Source: Clostridium vitabionis
GTDB lineage: Bacteria; Bacillota; Clostridia; Lachnospirales; Lachnospiraceae
Direction of reading: 5' to 3'
Assembly (NCBI RefSeq): GCF_015351765.1
Contig: NZ_JADKQA010000001.1
Coordinates: forward strand, 876,394-940,393
Length of the DNA stretch: 64,000 bases
Part shown: piece after piece, positions 54,237 through 62,951 of the stretch
Layout: the number at the start of each line of letters is the position of its first letter
How positions within the stretch are numbered: position 1 is the stretch's first letter
Program-made: the position numbers and the translations under genes
The notes under the pieces: generated by a model
Databases searched by the model: none
Told to the model about the DNA's origin: nothing
What the model saw: the letters and a program-made list of their open reading frames with translations, nothing else

Positions 54237-54282
54237 GCTCTTTCCCCCGTGCGGGGCTCTTTTGCCCCGCCTCATCTTCTCC

Positions 54283-54981
54283 TCAGAGCGCCATCGCGCC
54301 CTCCTCAACCGCCGTGATCTTCCCGTCCACGATATGCAGCCGCCGGTCCGCGTAGGAGGCAAGCCGGTTGTCATGGGTAACCATGACGAGTGTCTGCTTC
54401 TGCTCCCGGACGATTTTCTGCATCAGGTGCAGGATGTCCATGGTCGTATGGGAATCCAGGTTTCCCGTCGGCTCATCGGCAAAAATAATCTCCGGGTGGA
54501 CGGTCAGCGCCCGGGCGATGCCCACCCGCTGCTGCTGCCCGCCGGACATCTGTCCCGGCATGTGATCCCGCACTTTCCTGAGCCCGACAAGATCGAGATA
54601 TTTCTCCGCCTCCCGGAGCCGCTCATCCCTGCCGATTCCCCGGAACGCGAGGGGGAACGCGACATTTTCCAGCGCGTTCAGCGTCGGAATCAGGTTGTAG
54701 GACTGGAAAATAAAGCCCACATGCTCCCTTCGGAAGGCGACGAGATGATTCTCATCCATATTCTCGATGGAAATCCCCGCAACCCGGACCGTCCCCCGGG
54801 TCGGCGGCTCAAGCCCTGCGAGCATATTGAGCAGCGTCGATTTGCCCGAGCCGGAGGGGCCGACAATCGCGCAGAACTCCCCCTTCGGGATCGAAAAGGA
54901 CACGCCGTCCAGTGCACGGACCTTCTCCTCGCCGACCCGGTAGATTTTATACAGATTACACACCTCAATGATCCCGCCCAA
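54283..54981 (-). CDS. MacB/LolD-type ABC transporter ATP-binding protein
   Basis: Energises the neighbouring permease. Walker A is GPSGSGKSTLLNMLAG, Q-loop FIFQSYNLIP, signature MSGGQQQRVGIARAL and Walker B IIFADEPTGNLDSHT, then the H-loop VTHDNRLA. No ATG lies near the family start. I chose a TTG at 54981 because GGGGAG precedes it by five bases; this gives 232 residues. An extended -10 promoter lies 60 bases upstream. Confidence 0.92.
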   Translation of the reverse strand: MGGIIEVCNLYKIYRVGEEKVRALDGVSFSIPKGEFCAIVGPSGSGKSTLLNMLAGLEPPTRGTVRVAGISIENMDENHLVAFRREHVGFIFQSYNLIPTLNALENVAFPLAFRGIGRDERLREAEKYLDLVGLRKVRDHMPGQMSGGQQQRVGIARALTVHPEIIFADEPTGNLDSHTTMDILHLMQKIVREQKQTLVMVTHDNRLASYADRRLHIVDGKITAVEEGAMAL

Positions 54982-55038
54982 ACCGCTCTCCCCGATTAAC
55001 GTATGCAATAACTATTCAGAAAATTTCCAGTTATTGAC

Positions 55039-55044
55039 ATTATA
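55039..55044 (-). promoter_or_regulatory. Extended -10 promoter of the ABC operon
   Basis: Minus strand TGATATAAT about 60 bases before the TTG start of the ATPase; no good -35 is seen. Confidence 0.5.
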
Positions 55045-55188
55045 TCACAATGTGTCGTGAACCTTATTACGATACCTTTACAATTTCAGAATATAATTAT
55101 TCATGAGGAAACAAAAACTGAATGACAACGGTCTCTCAGAACAGGAACAGATCCCTCCGCGGGTCTGGTAATTTTCCGGTGAATCCGA

Positions 55189-55194
55189 TATAAT
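55189..55194 (+). promoter_or_regulatory. -10 element of pyrBI
   Basis: TATAAT 47 bases before the pyrB ATG, with a weak -35. The predicted leader is only about 40 bases, too short for a PyrR-type attenuator. AAGGAGGAG is the pyrB ribosome binding site. Confidence 0.55.
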
Positions 55195-55240
55195 CATCCC
55201 GAACCATGTCGCCTGTATTTTACAAGGAGGAGAAAAGCTC

Positions 55241-56161
55241 ATGAGACACATGCTCAACCCGCTTGATTTCTCCGTGGAGGAGATCGGCCAGCTTCTCGAT
55301 CTCGCCACCGATATCATGCACAACAGAGAAAAATACGCTCATGTCTGCGATGGCAAAAAGATTGCCACGCTTTTCTATGAACCAAGCACCAGGACGCGCC
55401 TGAGTTTTGAGACCGCCATGCTGAACCTCGGGGGAAGCGTGATCGGATTCGCCTCCGCGGATTCCAGCTCTGCGTCCAAGGGAGAGAGCGTGTCCGACAC
55501 CATCCGGGTGATCTCCTGCTTCGCCGACATCGCGGCGATCCGCCATCCGAAGGAGGGCGCGGCCATCGTAGCAGCCTCCAAATCCTCGATCCCGGTCATC
55601 AATGCCGGCGACGGCGGCCACCAGCATCCGACCCAGACGCTGACCGACCTCATGACCATCCGCACCCTGAAAGGACGCCTGGATCACATGACCGTCGGCC
55701 TCTGCGGCGACCTGCTCTTCGGCCGGACCGTACACTCCCTGATCAACGCGCTGTCCAGGTACGAGGGGATCCGGTTCGTCCTCATTTCCCCGCCGGAGCT
55801 CCGGGTGCCGGATTACGTCAGGGAAATGCTGGACAAGAAAAATATTCCGTATAAAGAAGTCATGAGCCTCGACGAGGCCATGCCGGAACTCGATATCCTC
55901 TACATGACCCGCGTGCAGCGCGAGCGCTTCTTCAACGAGGAAGACTACGTCCGCATGAAGGGCTTCTATATCCTCGACAGGGAGAAGATGAAGAAGGCCA
56001 AACCGGATATGTATGTCCTCCACCCGCTCCCGCGCGTAAACGAGATTTCCGTGGATGTGGACGACGACCCGCGCGCCGCCTATTTCCGCCAGGTACAGTT
56101 CGGCGTCTACGTCCGTATGGCGCTCATCATGACACTTCTTGGGGTGAAAAAACCATGCTGA
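55241..56161 (+). CDS. pyrB: Aspartate carbamoyltransferase catalytic subunit
   Basis: First committed step of pyrimidine synthesis. The 306 residues include [17 protein letters not shown] (carbamoyl-phosphate loop), the [13 protein letters not shown] 80s loop, [18 protein letters not shown] and [16 protein letters not shown]. Plus-strand orientation sets it apart from its neighbours. It overlaps pyrI by seven bases (ATGCTGA), so the two chains are translationally coupled. Confidence 0.97.
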   Translation: MRHMLNPLDFSVEEIGQLLDLATDIMHNREKYAHVCDGKKIATLFYEPSTRTRLSFETAMLNLGGSVIGFASADSSSASKGESVSDTIRVISCFADIAAIRHPKEGAAIVAASKSSIPVINAGDGGHQHPTQTLTDLMTIRTLKGRLDHMTVGLCGDLLFGRTVHSLINALSRYEGIRFVLISPPELRVPDYVREMLDKKNIPYKEVMSLDEAMPELDILYMTRVQRERFFNEEDYVRMKGFYILDREKMKKAKPDMYVLHPLPRVNEISVDVDDDPRAAYFRQVQFGVYVRMALIMTLLGVKKPC

Positions 56162-56598
56162 ATATTTCGGGATTGAAGGAAGGCATTGTCCTTGACCACA
56201 TTAAAGCCGGCCAGGGGCTGGAAATCTATGACCTGCTCGGCCTCGACAGGGTTGACGGCCAGGTCGCGATCATCAAGAATGCCCAGAGCCAAAAAATGGG
56301 CCGGAAGGACATCATCAAGATCGAGGGTTCCCTCGACCAGGTCGATCTCGATGCCCTCGGCTACATCGACCACAACATCACAGTCAACATCGTGAAGGAC
56401 AACCGCATTGTAGAGAAGAAGAAGCTGAGCCTGCCGAAAATGATCACGAACGTGATCCGCTGCAAGAATCCGCGCTGCATCACCAGCATTGAGCAGGAAC
56501 TGCCGCAGGTCTTCTATCTGGCCGATGAGAAGGCCGGCACCTACCGCTGCAAATATTGTGACGAGAAATATACCGGCCACGAGAACCGGAAAGTCTGA
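56155..56598 (+). CDS. pyrI: Aspartate carbamoyltransferase regulatory subunit
   Basis: Binds effector nucleotides and confers allosteric control on PyrB. The 147 residues show the N-terminal allosteric domain ([20 protein letters not shown]) and the C-terminal zinc domain with four cysteines (RCKNPRC and RCKYCDEKY). A PyrI-dependent enzyme implies feedback regulation rather than PyrR attenuation, consistent with the short leader. Confidence 0.96.
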   Translation: MLNISGLKEGIVLDHIKAGQGLEIYDLLGLDRVDGQVAIIKNAQSQKMGRKDIIKIEGSLDQVDLDALGYIDHNITVNIVKDNRIVEKKKLSLPKMITNVIRCKNPRCITSIEQELPQVFYLADEKAGTYRCKYCDEKYTGHENRKV

Positions 56599-56654
56599 AC
56601 AGAATCGTCCTGGGAAAATATCATCAGGGATGTGTGCCGCCGGGCGCACATCTG

Positions 56655-56688
56655 ACAAAAGGGATCTCCCGCGGGAGATCCCTTTTGT
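56655..56688. terminator. Bidirectional terminator between pyrI and ldh
   Basis: Perfect 34-base palindrome (arms ACAAAAGGGATCTCCCG and complement) with A/T tracts on both sides, placed between the convergent pyrI and ldh ends. Confidence 0.9.
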
Positions 56689-56763
56689 CTGCCTCGGCAT
56701 TTCCCGGACGGACGGAAAATGCCCTGTGTATGGCTTTCAGAAACTGCCGTGCCCGGCCGCCTC

Positions 56764-57708
56764 TCAGATCACGGCGTCCCGGATCACCCCCGCGAGGACA
56801 TCAGCCGAAGCGCGGAGCGCCTCCTGCTCCTCCTCATTCAGGTGGATCGGAACCATCCCCTCGGAACCGCCCCTTCCGACGATTCTCGGCATGCTCAGGG
56901 AAAGGCCGCTGATCCCGTACTCGCCGTGCATCATCGAGGAGATCGGGAGAATGGACTTCTCGTCCCGCACGATCGCCTCGCAGATACGGACTACCGACAT
57001 GGCAATGCCGTAATAAGTCGCCTTTTTCTTCTCGATAATCTCGTAGGCGCTGTTCTTCACCTTCTCCGCGATTTCCCGCATTGCCGCCTCGTGCTCATGA
57101 TGGCCGCGCATATCGCAGAAATCATTGAGCGGGACACCGGACACGTTGGCGCTGGACCAGGCAGCGATCTCGCTGTCGCCGTGTTCGCCGATGATAAAGG
57201 CGTGGACACTTCGGGGATCGACATCCAAATGCTGTCCCAGGAGATATTTGAGCCTTGCCGTATCGAGCGTCGTTCCGGAGCCGATCACCCGCTCCTCCGG
57301 CATGCCGCTGTATTTTACGGCAGTGTAGGTGAGGACATCGACCGGGTTCGCGACAACGAGCATCACGCCCTCGCAGTGCCGCTTCGCGATCTCCGGCATG
57401 ATCGACTTGAAAATCCCGGTGTTCTTCTTCACGAGATCCAGCCTGGTCTCCCCCGGCTTCTGCCCCGCGCCGGCGGTCACGATAATGACCGCCGCGTCCG
57501 CGATATCGTCATAACTGCCCGCATAGATTTCCATCGGCCGGGCAAAGGGAAGCCCGTGGCTGATGTCCAGCGCCTCGCCCTCCGCCTTGTCGTGATCGGC
57601 GTCAATCAGGACCATCTCTGAAAAGAGGCCGCTCTGCATGAGCGCGAACGCGGACGACGCGCCGACAAAACCACAACCGATAACCGCTGCCTTGCGAAGA
57701 TTCACCAT
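56764..57708 (-). CDS. ldh: L-lactate dehydrogenase
   Basis: NADH-dependent reduction of pyruvate to L-lactate. The 314 residues include KAAVIGCGFVGASSAFALMQ, the specificity loop GAGQKPGETRLDLV (Gln rather than the Arg of malate dehydrogenase), ANPVDVLTY, GSGTTLDTARLKY and the catalytic histidine in IIGEHGDSEIAAW. It competes with PFOR for pyruvate. It is monocistronic, with a promoter upstream. Confidence 0.95.
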   Translation of the reverse strand: MVNLRKAAVIGCGFVGASSAFALMQSGLFSEMVLIDADHDKAEGEALDISHGLPFARPMEIYAGSYDDIADAAVIIVTAGAGQKPGETRLDLVKKNTGIFKSIMPEIAKRHCEGVMLVVANPVDVLTYTAVKYSGMPEERVIGSGTTLDTARLKYLLGQHLDVDPRSVHAFIIGEHGDSEIAAWSSANVSGVPLNDFCDMRGHHEHEAAMREIAEKVKNSAYEIIEKKKATYYGIAMSVVRICEAIVRDEKSILPISSMMHGEYGISGLSLSMPRIVGRGGSEGMVPIHLNEEEQEALRASADVLAGVIRDAVI

Positions 57709-57760
57709 AATATTCCTTCCTTTCTCAGAAGAACCTGTCCTGTCTCTGGATTCTGCGATG

Positions 57761-57789
57761 ACTATACCGGATTGCAGAGAATTTGTCTG
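57761..57789 (-). promoter_or_regulatory. Promoter of ldh
   Basis: CAGACA (57784-57789), 17 bases, TATAGT (57761-57766) on the minus strand. TTGTT / AACAA half-sites at 57790-57812 lie immediately upstream but with the wrong spacing for a Rex operator. A GC-rich hairpin near 57888-57912 may close the lipoprotein message. Confidence 0.5.
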
Positions 57790-57941
57790 TTGTTATGACA
57801 ACATATTAACAAAATTTAATATATTGAATTGCATATCAAGTGCTGGCACAGCCGGAATGCTGCTTTCATCCGCCGTCATGCAGCCAGGTGCCGCGTCGTG
57901 CGGCCTGGTAACGCCCGCATGCGGCCATGCCCGGCTGGCGC

Positions 57942-58637
57942 TCAGTCCTTGATCATCACCGTCTCCCCGGCTGCGTTCTGATAGGAATCGATATTGAGCC
58001 CGTAGCTGTTCACATAATCCTGCAGGTATTGGATCCTTGCCCGGCGGAGGTCAGATCCCGCCGTATCGCTGTCTGTGCCGTCAAACTTTCCGTAGAGATC
58101 TGATTTCCCCTCGCAGAGCGTTTTCAGCGCGGCATCATCCGTGCCGTCATCGAAGGAGACGGCCTCATATCCGTCGCCGGACTGCTTTAAGTGAAGCAGC
58201 CCGCGCCCGCCGCCCTGGCAGGTCTCCGTGAGTGTCGATCCGGACAGCGTATAACCGAACATCCGGAAATTCCCCCAGACCTTGACATCCTCCGGATCTG
58301 TCTCATCCGTCTCGAGAATCACCGGAGCGGGAACCAGGACACCGCCGTCCCCGGGATTCAGCGAGGAATTCCACTGATCCTGCATGAATTCGCAGACGCC
58401 GCTCTCGAGCAGGCTCTCCCCGCAGTAGACATAGGCGGGAAGGCCGGAAGCGGAGAGCGTCTCCTCATCCACGATGCTCTGGTTCACCGACTCGGCCGTC
58501 TCGTCATTGATCTCGATCGTCGGCGCCCCCGCCTTCGTCATGGCATCCGCCATATCCTGCTTCTGCCCGCAGGCAGAGAGGAACAGCGCCGCGGCAGCGC
58601 CGGGCAAAAGCGCCGTGAACCAGGTTTTCTTCTGCAT
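57942..58637 (-). CDS. Putative lipoprotein of unknown function
   Basis: The 231 residues begin MQKKTWFTALLPGAAAALFL followed by the lipobox LSAC, so Cys24 or so should be lipidated and the protein anchored outside the membrane. The mature part is acidic, with no family that I recognise (SIVDEETLSASGLPAYVYCG, VWGNFRMFGYTLSGSTLTET). It ends SYQNAAGETVMIKD. GGAGGATCC precedes the ATG at 58637. It is monocistronic between ldh and a repeat array. Confidence 0.82.
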   Translation of the reverse strand: MQKKTWFTALLPGAAAALFLSACGQKQDMADAMTKAGAPTIEINDETAESVNQSIVDEETLSASGLPAYVYCGESLLESGVCEFMQDQWNSSLNPGDGGVLVPAPVILETDETDPEDVKVWGNFRMFGYTLSGSTLTETCQGGGRGLLHLKQSGDGYEAVSFDDGTDDAALKTLCEGKSDLYGKFDGTDSDTAGSDLRRARIQYLQDYVNSYGLNIDSYQNAAGETVMIKD

Positions 58638-58719
58638 GGGATCCTCCTTTCCCCCGGAACAGATTCCGGGATCCCCCTTCCCGCTTTCGTGAAATGGCAC
58701 CGCGAAAGCCCCGGGGGAT

Positions 58720-59045
58720 AAGCAAATTTGCATAGCTCGCACTAAACTCGCGCTTCGCCCGCTGGCTCGCGCCCCGCTCCGCGGATAGCCACTCCACTAA
58801 ACTCGGACTGCGCTTTCGCTTGTCCTCGTTAAGTGGCTGGTTATCATTGGATAGCCACTCCACTAAACTCGGACTGCGCTTTCGCTTGTCCTCGTTAAGT
58901 GGCTGGTTATTGTTAAGTGCTCTGCGTAAGCAAATTTGCTAAGTTCGAACTGCGCTTTCGCTTGTTCTCACCAAGCAAATTTGCATAGCTCGCACTAAAC
59001 TCGCGCTTCGCCTGCTGGCTCGCGCTTGTTAAGTGCTCTGCGTAA
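58720..59045. repeat. Modular intergenic repeat array
   Basis: A gene-free tract built from repeated modules. R copies at 58720-58772 and 58973-59025 (53 bases, one mismatch, beginning AAGCAAATTTGCATAGCTCG). U copies at 58783-58844 and 58849-58910 (62 bases, identical, beginning GGATAGCCACTCCACTAAAC). D copies GTTAAGTGCTCTGCGTAA at 58912-58929 and 59028-59045. U carries internal inverted arms AGCCACT / AGTGGCT, and R contains palindrome GCAAATTTGC. It lies between the lipoprotein gene and the rnpB terminator. Confidence 0.9.
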
Positions 59046-59050
59046 AAAAA

Positions 59051-59084
59051 TCCCGGAAAGGCCTCGTCCGGTTCCTTTCCGGGA
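59051..59084 (-). terminator. Terminator of rnpB
   Basis: Minus-strand stem TCCCGGAAAGG / CCTTTCCGGGA with a 12-base loop, then ATTTTTTT, 16 bases past the mature RNA end. Confidence 0.9.
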
Positions 59085-59099
59085 ATACACTCATCGTAT

Positions 59100-59446
59100 G
59101 AGCAGAACGATAAGCCGGGTTATGTCGTTGAATGGTCATCTATCTAGTCCTGATGTCGCCACCAGGCTCGAGCGACCTGCCCGAGAGCTGACGGGCCGCC
59201 ATATGCTCTCTGTTCGGTCTTGCTTCAGATGGGGTTTACATGTGCCCTGCGTGTTACCACCCAGGCGGTAGTCTCTTACACTGCCTTTCCACCCTTACGC
59301 GGGTCTAAGCCCACGCGGTATATTTCTGTTGCACTATCCTGGGAGTCGCCTCCACCAGACGTTATCTGGCATCCTGCCCTGTGAAGCCCGGACTTTCCTC
59401 TCCTGCCGCCTTTCGGCGATCGCAGCAGCGACCATTTGTCCTGCTC
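59100..59446 (-). ncRNA. rnpB: RNase P RNA
   Basis: Catalytic RNA that matures tRNA 5' ends. The 347-base transcript contains the universal core GAGGAAAGTCCGGGCTTCAC near the 5' end and ACCCGGCTTAT near the 3' end. The ends pair perfectly as P1 (GAGCAGGAC with GTTCTGCTC, one G-T), which fixes the boundaries at 59446 and 59100. It has a near-consensus promoter and a strong terminator. Confidence 0.96.
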
Positions 59447-59457
59447 AAAACAATCGA

Positions 59458-59486
59458 AGTTTAACAGATTCAACCGGCCAAGTCAA
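59458..59486 (-). promoter_or_regulatory. Promoter of rnpB
   Basis: TTGACT (59481-59486), 17 bases, TAAACT (59458-59463) on the minus strand, about 12 bases before the mature 5' end of RNase P RNA. Confidence 0.8.
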
Positions 59487-59570
59487 GCCTCGGCCAGTCT
59501 CCCTGCCGGAATGGTGGGCCAGCCCTGGCCCGTATCTACACCCGCTGCCGGCACACGGCAGCGCCTTCGT

Positions 59571-59698
59571 CTTACAGCCCGAAGCAGCCGCCGCGCCTTC
59601 CTCTTACAGCCCGAAGCAGCCGCCGCGCCTTCCTCTTACAGCCCGAAGCAGCCGCCGCGCCTTCCTCTTACAGCCCGAAACAGCCGCCGCCGATAAAT
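59571..59698. repeat. 32-bp tandem repeats copying the 3' end of the nucleoside kinase gene
   Basis: Three identical 32-base units (59571-59602, 59603-59634, 59635-59666; plus strand starts CTTACAGCCCGAAGCAGCCG) and a fourth diverged one (59667-59698) that is the genuine gene end. On the minus strand each unit reads as the codons GGCFGL and a TAA. Confidence 0.92.
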
Positions 59699-61320
59699 TC
59701 CCGGAGGAGGGAATTCTGCGGGACGTTCTCGCTCGTGATCCCGAGGAAATAATCCAGGAACTTGAGCAGGCGCTTGGCTTCCGGGTATTCCGGGCAGTCC
59801 CTGGGGACGCTGTAGAGCAGCGGCTCCGCAAACTGCTTGAGCACCGCAAGCTCGTAGACGAGGGCGGAGTTGAACATCACATCCGCACTGTCCTGGAACG
59901 GGAAAATATTCTTCTCCTCGCCCCGCCGGACACTGTCCCACATCCGGATCGTGCACCGGGCGTCATTTCCCCTGGTCCTCGCGTCGCGGATGATGCGGCG
60001 GATAAGCCGCCCGTCCGTCGTCGGAATCCGGTTGTGCTCATCGATATTGAGCTGGGTCAGCGCGCTGATGTAAATCCTGAACTTCTCATCCGGCCGGAGG
60101 GCGTAGGACAGCTTATCATTCAGGCAGTGGATGCCCTCAATGACGAGCACGTCGCCCTCGCCGAGCTTCAGGAAATCGCCGCGGTACTCGCGCTTGCCCG
60201 CGACAAAGTTATAGTGCGGAAGCTCCACCCGCTCACCCGCGAGAAGTGCCTGCATATCCGCGTTGAACTGCTTCCGGTCCAGGCAGTCGATGGATTCGTA
60301 GTCATAATTGCCGTTCTCGTCCCTCGGGCTGTCCTCCCGGTTCAGGAAATAATCATCCACGCCGATCGGATGGGGGCGGAGGCCATTTGCCGCCAGCTGG
60401 ATGGACAGCCTGTGGGAAAATGTCGTCTTGCCCGACGAGGACGGCCCCGCGATCATGACGATCTTCCGGCCAGTGTCCACGATCCTGGCGGCGATATCGC
60501 CGATCTGTTTCTCCTGCAAGGCCTCCTGCATCAGAATGATGTCCTCTGTCCTGCCGTGGGCAATCTGGGTGTTAAAGGTTCCCACGTCAAAGATCCCCGT
60601 CCTCTCCCCGTGGACGACCGCCTCATGCTGGATCTCGAACAGCTTCCGGCTGGCCGTAAAGGGCGGGATGGTCTCCGGATCACTCCGCGCGGGGAGAAGA
60701 AGAACAAAGCCCTTGTCGTAGAGCGCAAGGTCAAAGATCTTCACATAGCCGGTATCCGGCACCATGTAGCCGTAATAGTAATCGTCGAAATTCTCAATAC
60801 TGTACACATTGACCTTGGAGCTCCGGCGGAAGCTGAACAGCCTGGCCTTGTCGTACATGTGATGCTTAGTGAAAAGTTCCACCGCGTCATCCGTGTTGAC
60901 GCTCCGCTTGTGGATGCTGATCCTCTTATCCCTGAGCTCCAGCATTCTGGCCTTGACCCGGCCAAGCAGCTGTTCATCCGCCTGCGCGCCGTCCCTGGTC
61001 TCAATATAAATGCCGCTTCCGAGGGAAAAGCACACGTGAAGCCGGCTGATATCCTCTTTTCCGGCCACATCATAGTATGCTTTCATCAGGAGGAAAAGCG
61101 CGCTCCGGCGGTAGGTCATATAGCCCGCCTTATCCCTTGCGGTGAGAAACCTGACCTCCGCATCCTCCATGAGCACCTTGTCCAGCTCCCGCAGGCGCCC
61201 ATTCACGGAAACCAGCAGAATGTCATCGTCAACATCCTTCTGAAATTCCTCCGCAATCGCATGGTAAGGCGTGCCATAAGCATATTCCCTCACCGCTCCG
61301 TCAATTTTCACCTTCAGCAA
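59668..61320 (-). CDS. Uridine kinase-like nucleoside kinase with N-terminal TGS/ThrRS-like region
   Basis: About 550 residues. Residues 1-65 resemble a TGS domain (VKIDGAVREYAYGTPYHAIA), followed by a ThrRS second-additional-domain-like region with FTKHHMYDKARLFSFRRSSK. The C-terminal half is a P-loop kinase with MIAGPSSSGKTTFSHRLSIQ, GVDDYFLNRED and LVIEGIHCLND, as in uridine/phosphoribulokinase folds. The substrate is unproven. I chose TTG at 61320, with AGAAGG nine bases upstream, because it matches the family start; a GTG at 61350 overlapping trmK is an alternative. It ends GGGCFGL, the sequence reiterated in the repeats. Confidence 0.85.
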   Translation of the reverse strand: MLKVKIDGAVREYAYGTPYHAIAEEFQKDVDDDILLVSVNGRLRELDKVLMEDAEVRFLTARDKAGYMTYRRSALFLLMKAYYDVAGKEDISRLHVCFSLGSGIYIETRDGAQADEQLLGRVKARMLELRDKRISIHKRSVNTDDAVELFTKHHMYDKARLFSFRRSSKVNVYSIENFDDYYYGYMVPDTGYVKIFDLALYDKGFVLLLPARSDPETIPPFTASRKLFEIQHEAVVHGERTGIFDVGTFNTQIAHGRTEDIILMQEALQEKQIGDIAARIVDTGRKIVMIAGPSSSGKTTFSHRLSIQLAANGLRPHPIGVDDYFLNREDSPRDENGNYDYESIDCLDRKQFNADMQALLAGERVELPHYNFVAGKREYRGDFLKLGEGDVLVIEGIHCLNDKLSYALRPDEKFRIYISALTQLNIDEHNRIPTTDGRLIRRIIRDARTRGNDARCTIRMWDSVRRGEEKNIFPFQDSADVMFNSALVYELAVLKQFAEPLLYSVPRDCPEYPEAKRLLKFLDYFLGITSENVPQNSLLREFIGGGCFGL

Positions 61321-61343
61321 TTCCTGGCACCTTCTTCCTTCTG

Positions 61344-62054
61344 TCAGCACATCCGTCTCCGGGCATCCTCGATCAGGGCAAGATATCCGCGGATCTCTCC
61401 GACCCGGGCACTTGCCCGGTCCGTCCCCGCCGCTCTGAGCGCATCCAGGATTGTCCCGCACAGGTTCTCCTCCCGGTCAAGATACTCGAGAAAAACCGGA
61501 TCCTTCCCGCGGATCAGTTCCCGGCCGAAGCGGATCTCCGTCTCGTCGAGCGGCGCTGAAGCTTTCCCCGGAACGACATCCATCACAAGATAATATTTTC
61601 CCATGTCCGTGAGCATCTTTTCGCGGGCAATCTCATAACCGGCACCGTCGAGATAGCGCCGGACCTCATCGATCTCGGACTGCGGGGAGAGGATCAGGTG
61701 CCGCATCGATCGGGCTGTCTCCTCCCCCTCCGTGAGAATCCGAACGATCAGGGCACCGCCCATCCCGGCGATCACCGCGGTATCCGCTTCACCGGGATGG
61801 AGCGCCGCGAATCCGTCCGAGAGCCTTGTCTCGATCTGATCGGAAAGACCGGCGAGCAGGATGTGCTCCCTTGCCGCGGCGAGCGGCCCCTCCCGGACAT
61901 CGAGGGCAAGTGCCCGAGCCGCCGCGCCGTCCTGCAGAAGGCGGATCGGGAGAAAACCGTGGTCGGTCCCGATATCCGCCACCACTGCGCCCTCGGGGAC
62001 AAAAGAAGCGATCATCCTGAGCCGCGCCGAAAGTTCGATTTTTCCGTCACTCAT
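61344..62054 (-). CDS. trmK: tRNA (adenine-22-N1)-methyltransferase TrmK
   Basis: Methylates A22 of tRNAs. The 236 residues begin with LSARLRMIASFVPEGAVVAD and the SAM loop IGTDHGFLPIRLLQ, then DVREGPLAAAREH and the AGMGGALIVRIL motif with LILSPQSEIDEVRRYL. It lies between the Nif3-like gene and the kinase, downstream of rpoD, a gene order common in Firmicutes. Confidence 0.93.
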   Translation of the reverse strand: MSDGKIELSARLRMIASFVPEGAVVADIGTDHGFLPIRLLQDGAAARALALDVREGPLAAAREHILLAGLSDQIETRLSDGFAALHPGEADTAVIAGMGGALIVRILTEGEETARSMRHLILSPQSEIDEVRRYLDGAGYEIAREKMLTDMGKYYLVMDVVPGKASAPLDETEIRFGRELIRGKDPVFLEYLDREENLCGTILDALRAAGTDRASARVGEIRGYLALIEDARRRMC

Positions 62055-62066
62055 CCTGTCCTCTTT

Positions 62067-62867
62067 TCAGACCGCCGTCATCGGGAAATGCTCCGGCATC
62101 GCGGATATCTCCACCTCACCCGGCAGCACCTTCTCAAGGTACGCTTTCATCACCGGCATAAAGATGTGCTCTATGCCGTAATGCCCGGCATCGATCACGG
62201 AAAGTCCCTGTTCCAGGGCGTCAAGACCCTGATGGTGGCTGATATCGCCGGTGACATACACCTCAGCGCCGGAGCGCACAGCATTCGCGATATCGCTCCC
62301 GCCGGAGCCCGGGCAGATAGCCGCGGTGCGCATTTTCCTGTCGGACGAAAGGTCGCCGAAGACCTGCACCTGCGGGATCCCGAAGCGTTCCTTGACAAAT
62401 TCCGCGGTCTCCCTGAGCGTCATCTCCCGGGGAAGCTTGCCGTAAGCCCCGATCCCGTAAGGGCGCCCATCCGCCATCGTGCCCATCGGATCAAGGATCG
62501 CACATCCCGTAAGCGAGAGCCTTTCCGCCGCGGCATCGCCCATGCAGCCCGGCGCCGCGTCAAAATTCGTGTGCATCGCGTAGTAGCTGATATCCGCCTG
62601 GATCATGCGGAGAATCCGCTTCCCCACGAAATCCCGGTCGCTGACCTTCCGGATTCCATGGAAAATCAGCGGGTGATGCGTGATGATCATTTCCGACTTC
62701 TTCCGCACCGCCTCGTCGATCACCTCATCCGTCACATCGACGGCAAGGAGAATCCGCCGGACCTCCTTATCCGACCTCCCGGCCTGGAAACCGGGATTAT
62801 CCCAGTCGCAGGCGAGCGATTCCGGGGCAAGCTCCCGGCATTTTTCGATCACTTCCCAGCACTTCAT
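62067..62867 (-). CDS. Nif3-like dinuclear metal-centre protein (DUF34)
   Basis: Hexameric metal-binding family; a GTP cyclohydrolase I type 2-like role is proposed for some members, but the function is not settled. The 266 residues show CDWDNPGFQAGR, metal ligands in MIITHHPLIFHG, MHTNFDAAPGCMGD and the C-terminal VTGDISHHQGLDALE and IDAGHYGIEHIF. It is 12 bases upstream of trmK and 84 bases downstream of rpoD in the same direction. Confidence 0.92.
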   Translation of the reverse strand: MKCWEVIEKCRELAPESLACDWDNPGFQAGRSDKEVRRILLAVDVTDEVIDEAVRKKSEMIITHHPLIFHGIRKVSDRDFVGKRILRMIQADISYYAMHTNFDAAPGCMGDAAAERLSLTGCAILDPMGTMADGRPYGIGAYGKLPREMTLRETAEFVKERFGIPQVQVFGDLSSDRKMRTAAICPGSGGSDIANAVRSGAEVYVTGDISHHQGLDALEQGLSVIDAGHYGIEHIFMPVMKAYLEKVLPGEVEISAMPEHFPMTAV

Positions 62868-62882
62868 CTTCCATCTCCTCCA

Positions 62883-62935
62883 TCCCGCAGGCCTGCCCCA
62901 GGCTTCCCGTCCGCAGGTTACTTCCCGCAGGCCGG
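62883..62935. repeat. Short direct repeats after the rpoD stop
   Basis: TCCCGCAGGCC at 62883-62893 and 62923-62933 (period 40) with a related TCCCGTCCGCAGG between, all in the 84-base gap between rpoD and the Nif3-like gene. Confidence 0.6.
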
Positions 62936-62951
62936 CTGCTTCCGGCCGCCG

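Noticed and set aside
55009-55240. PyrR attenuator before pyrB
   Set aside because: The -10 lies only 47 bases from the start codon and no anti-terminator or terminator pair is visible.
57790-57812. Rex operator upstream of ldh
   Set aside because: TTGTTA and TTAACAA half-sites exist but their spacing does not fit the Rex palindrome; kept only as a remark.
58504-58863. Open frame running from the repeat array into the lipoprotein region
   Set aside because: It is the other-frame shadow of the lipoprotein gene and of repeated noncoding modules, with no family match.
59571-59698. CRISPR array
   Set aside because: The 32-base units are directly adjacent with no spacers, and no cas genes are near.
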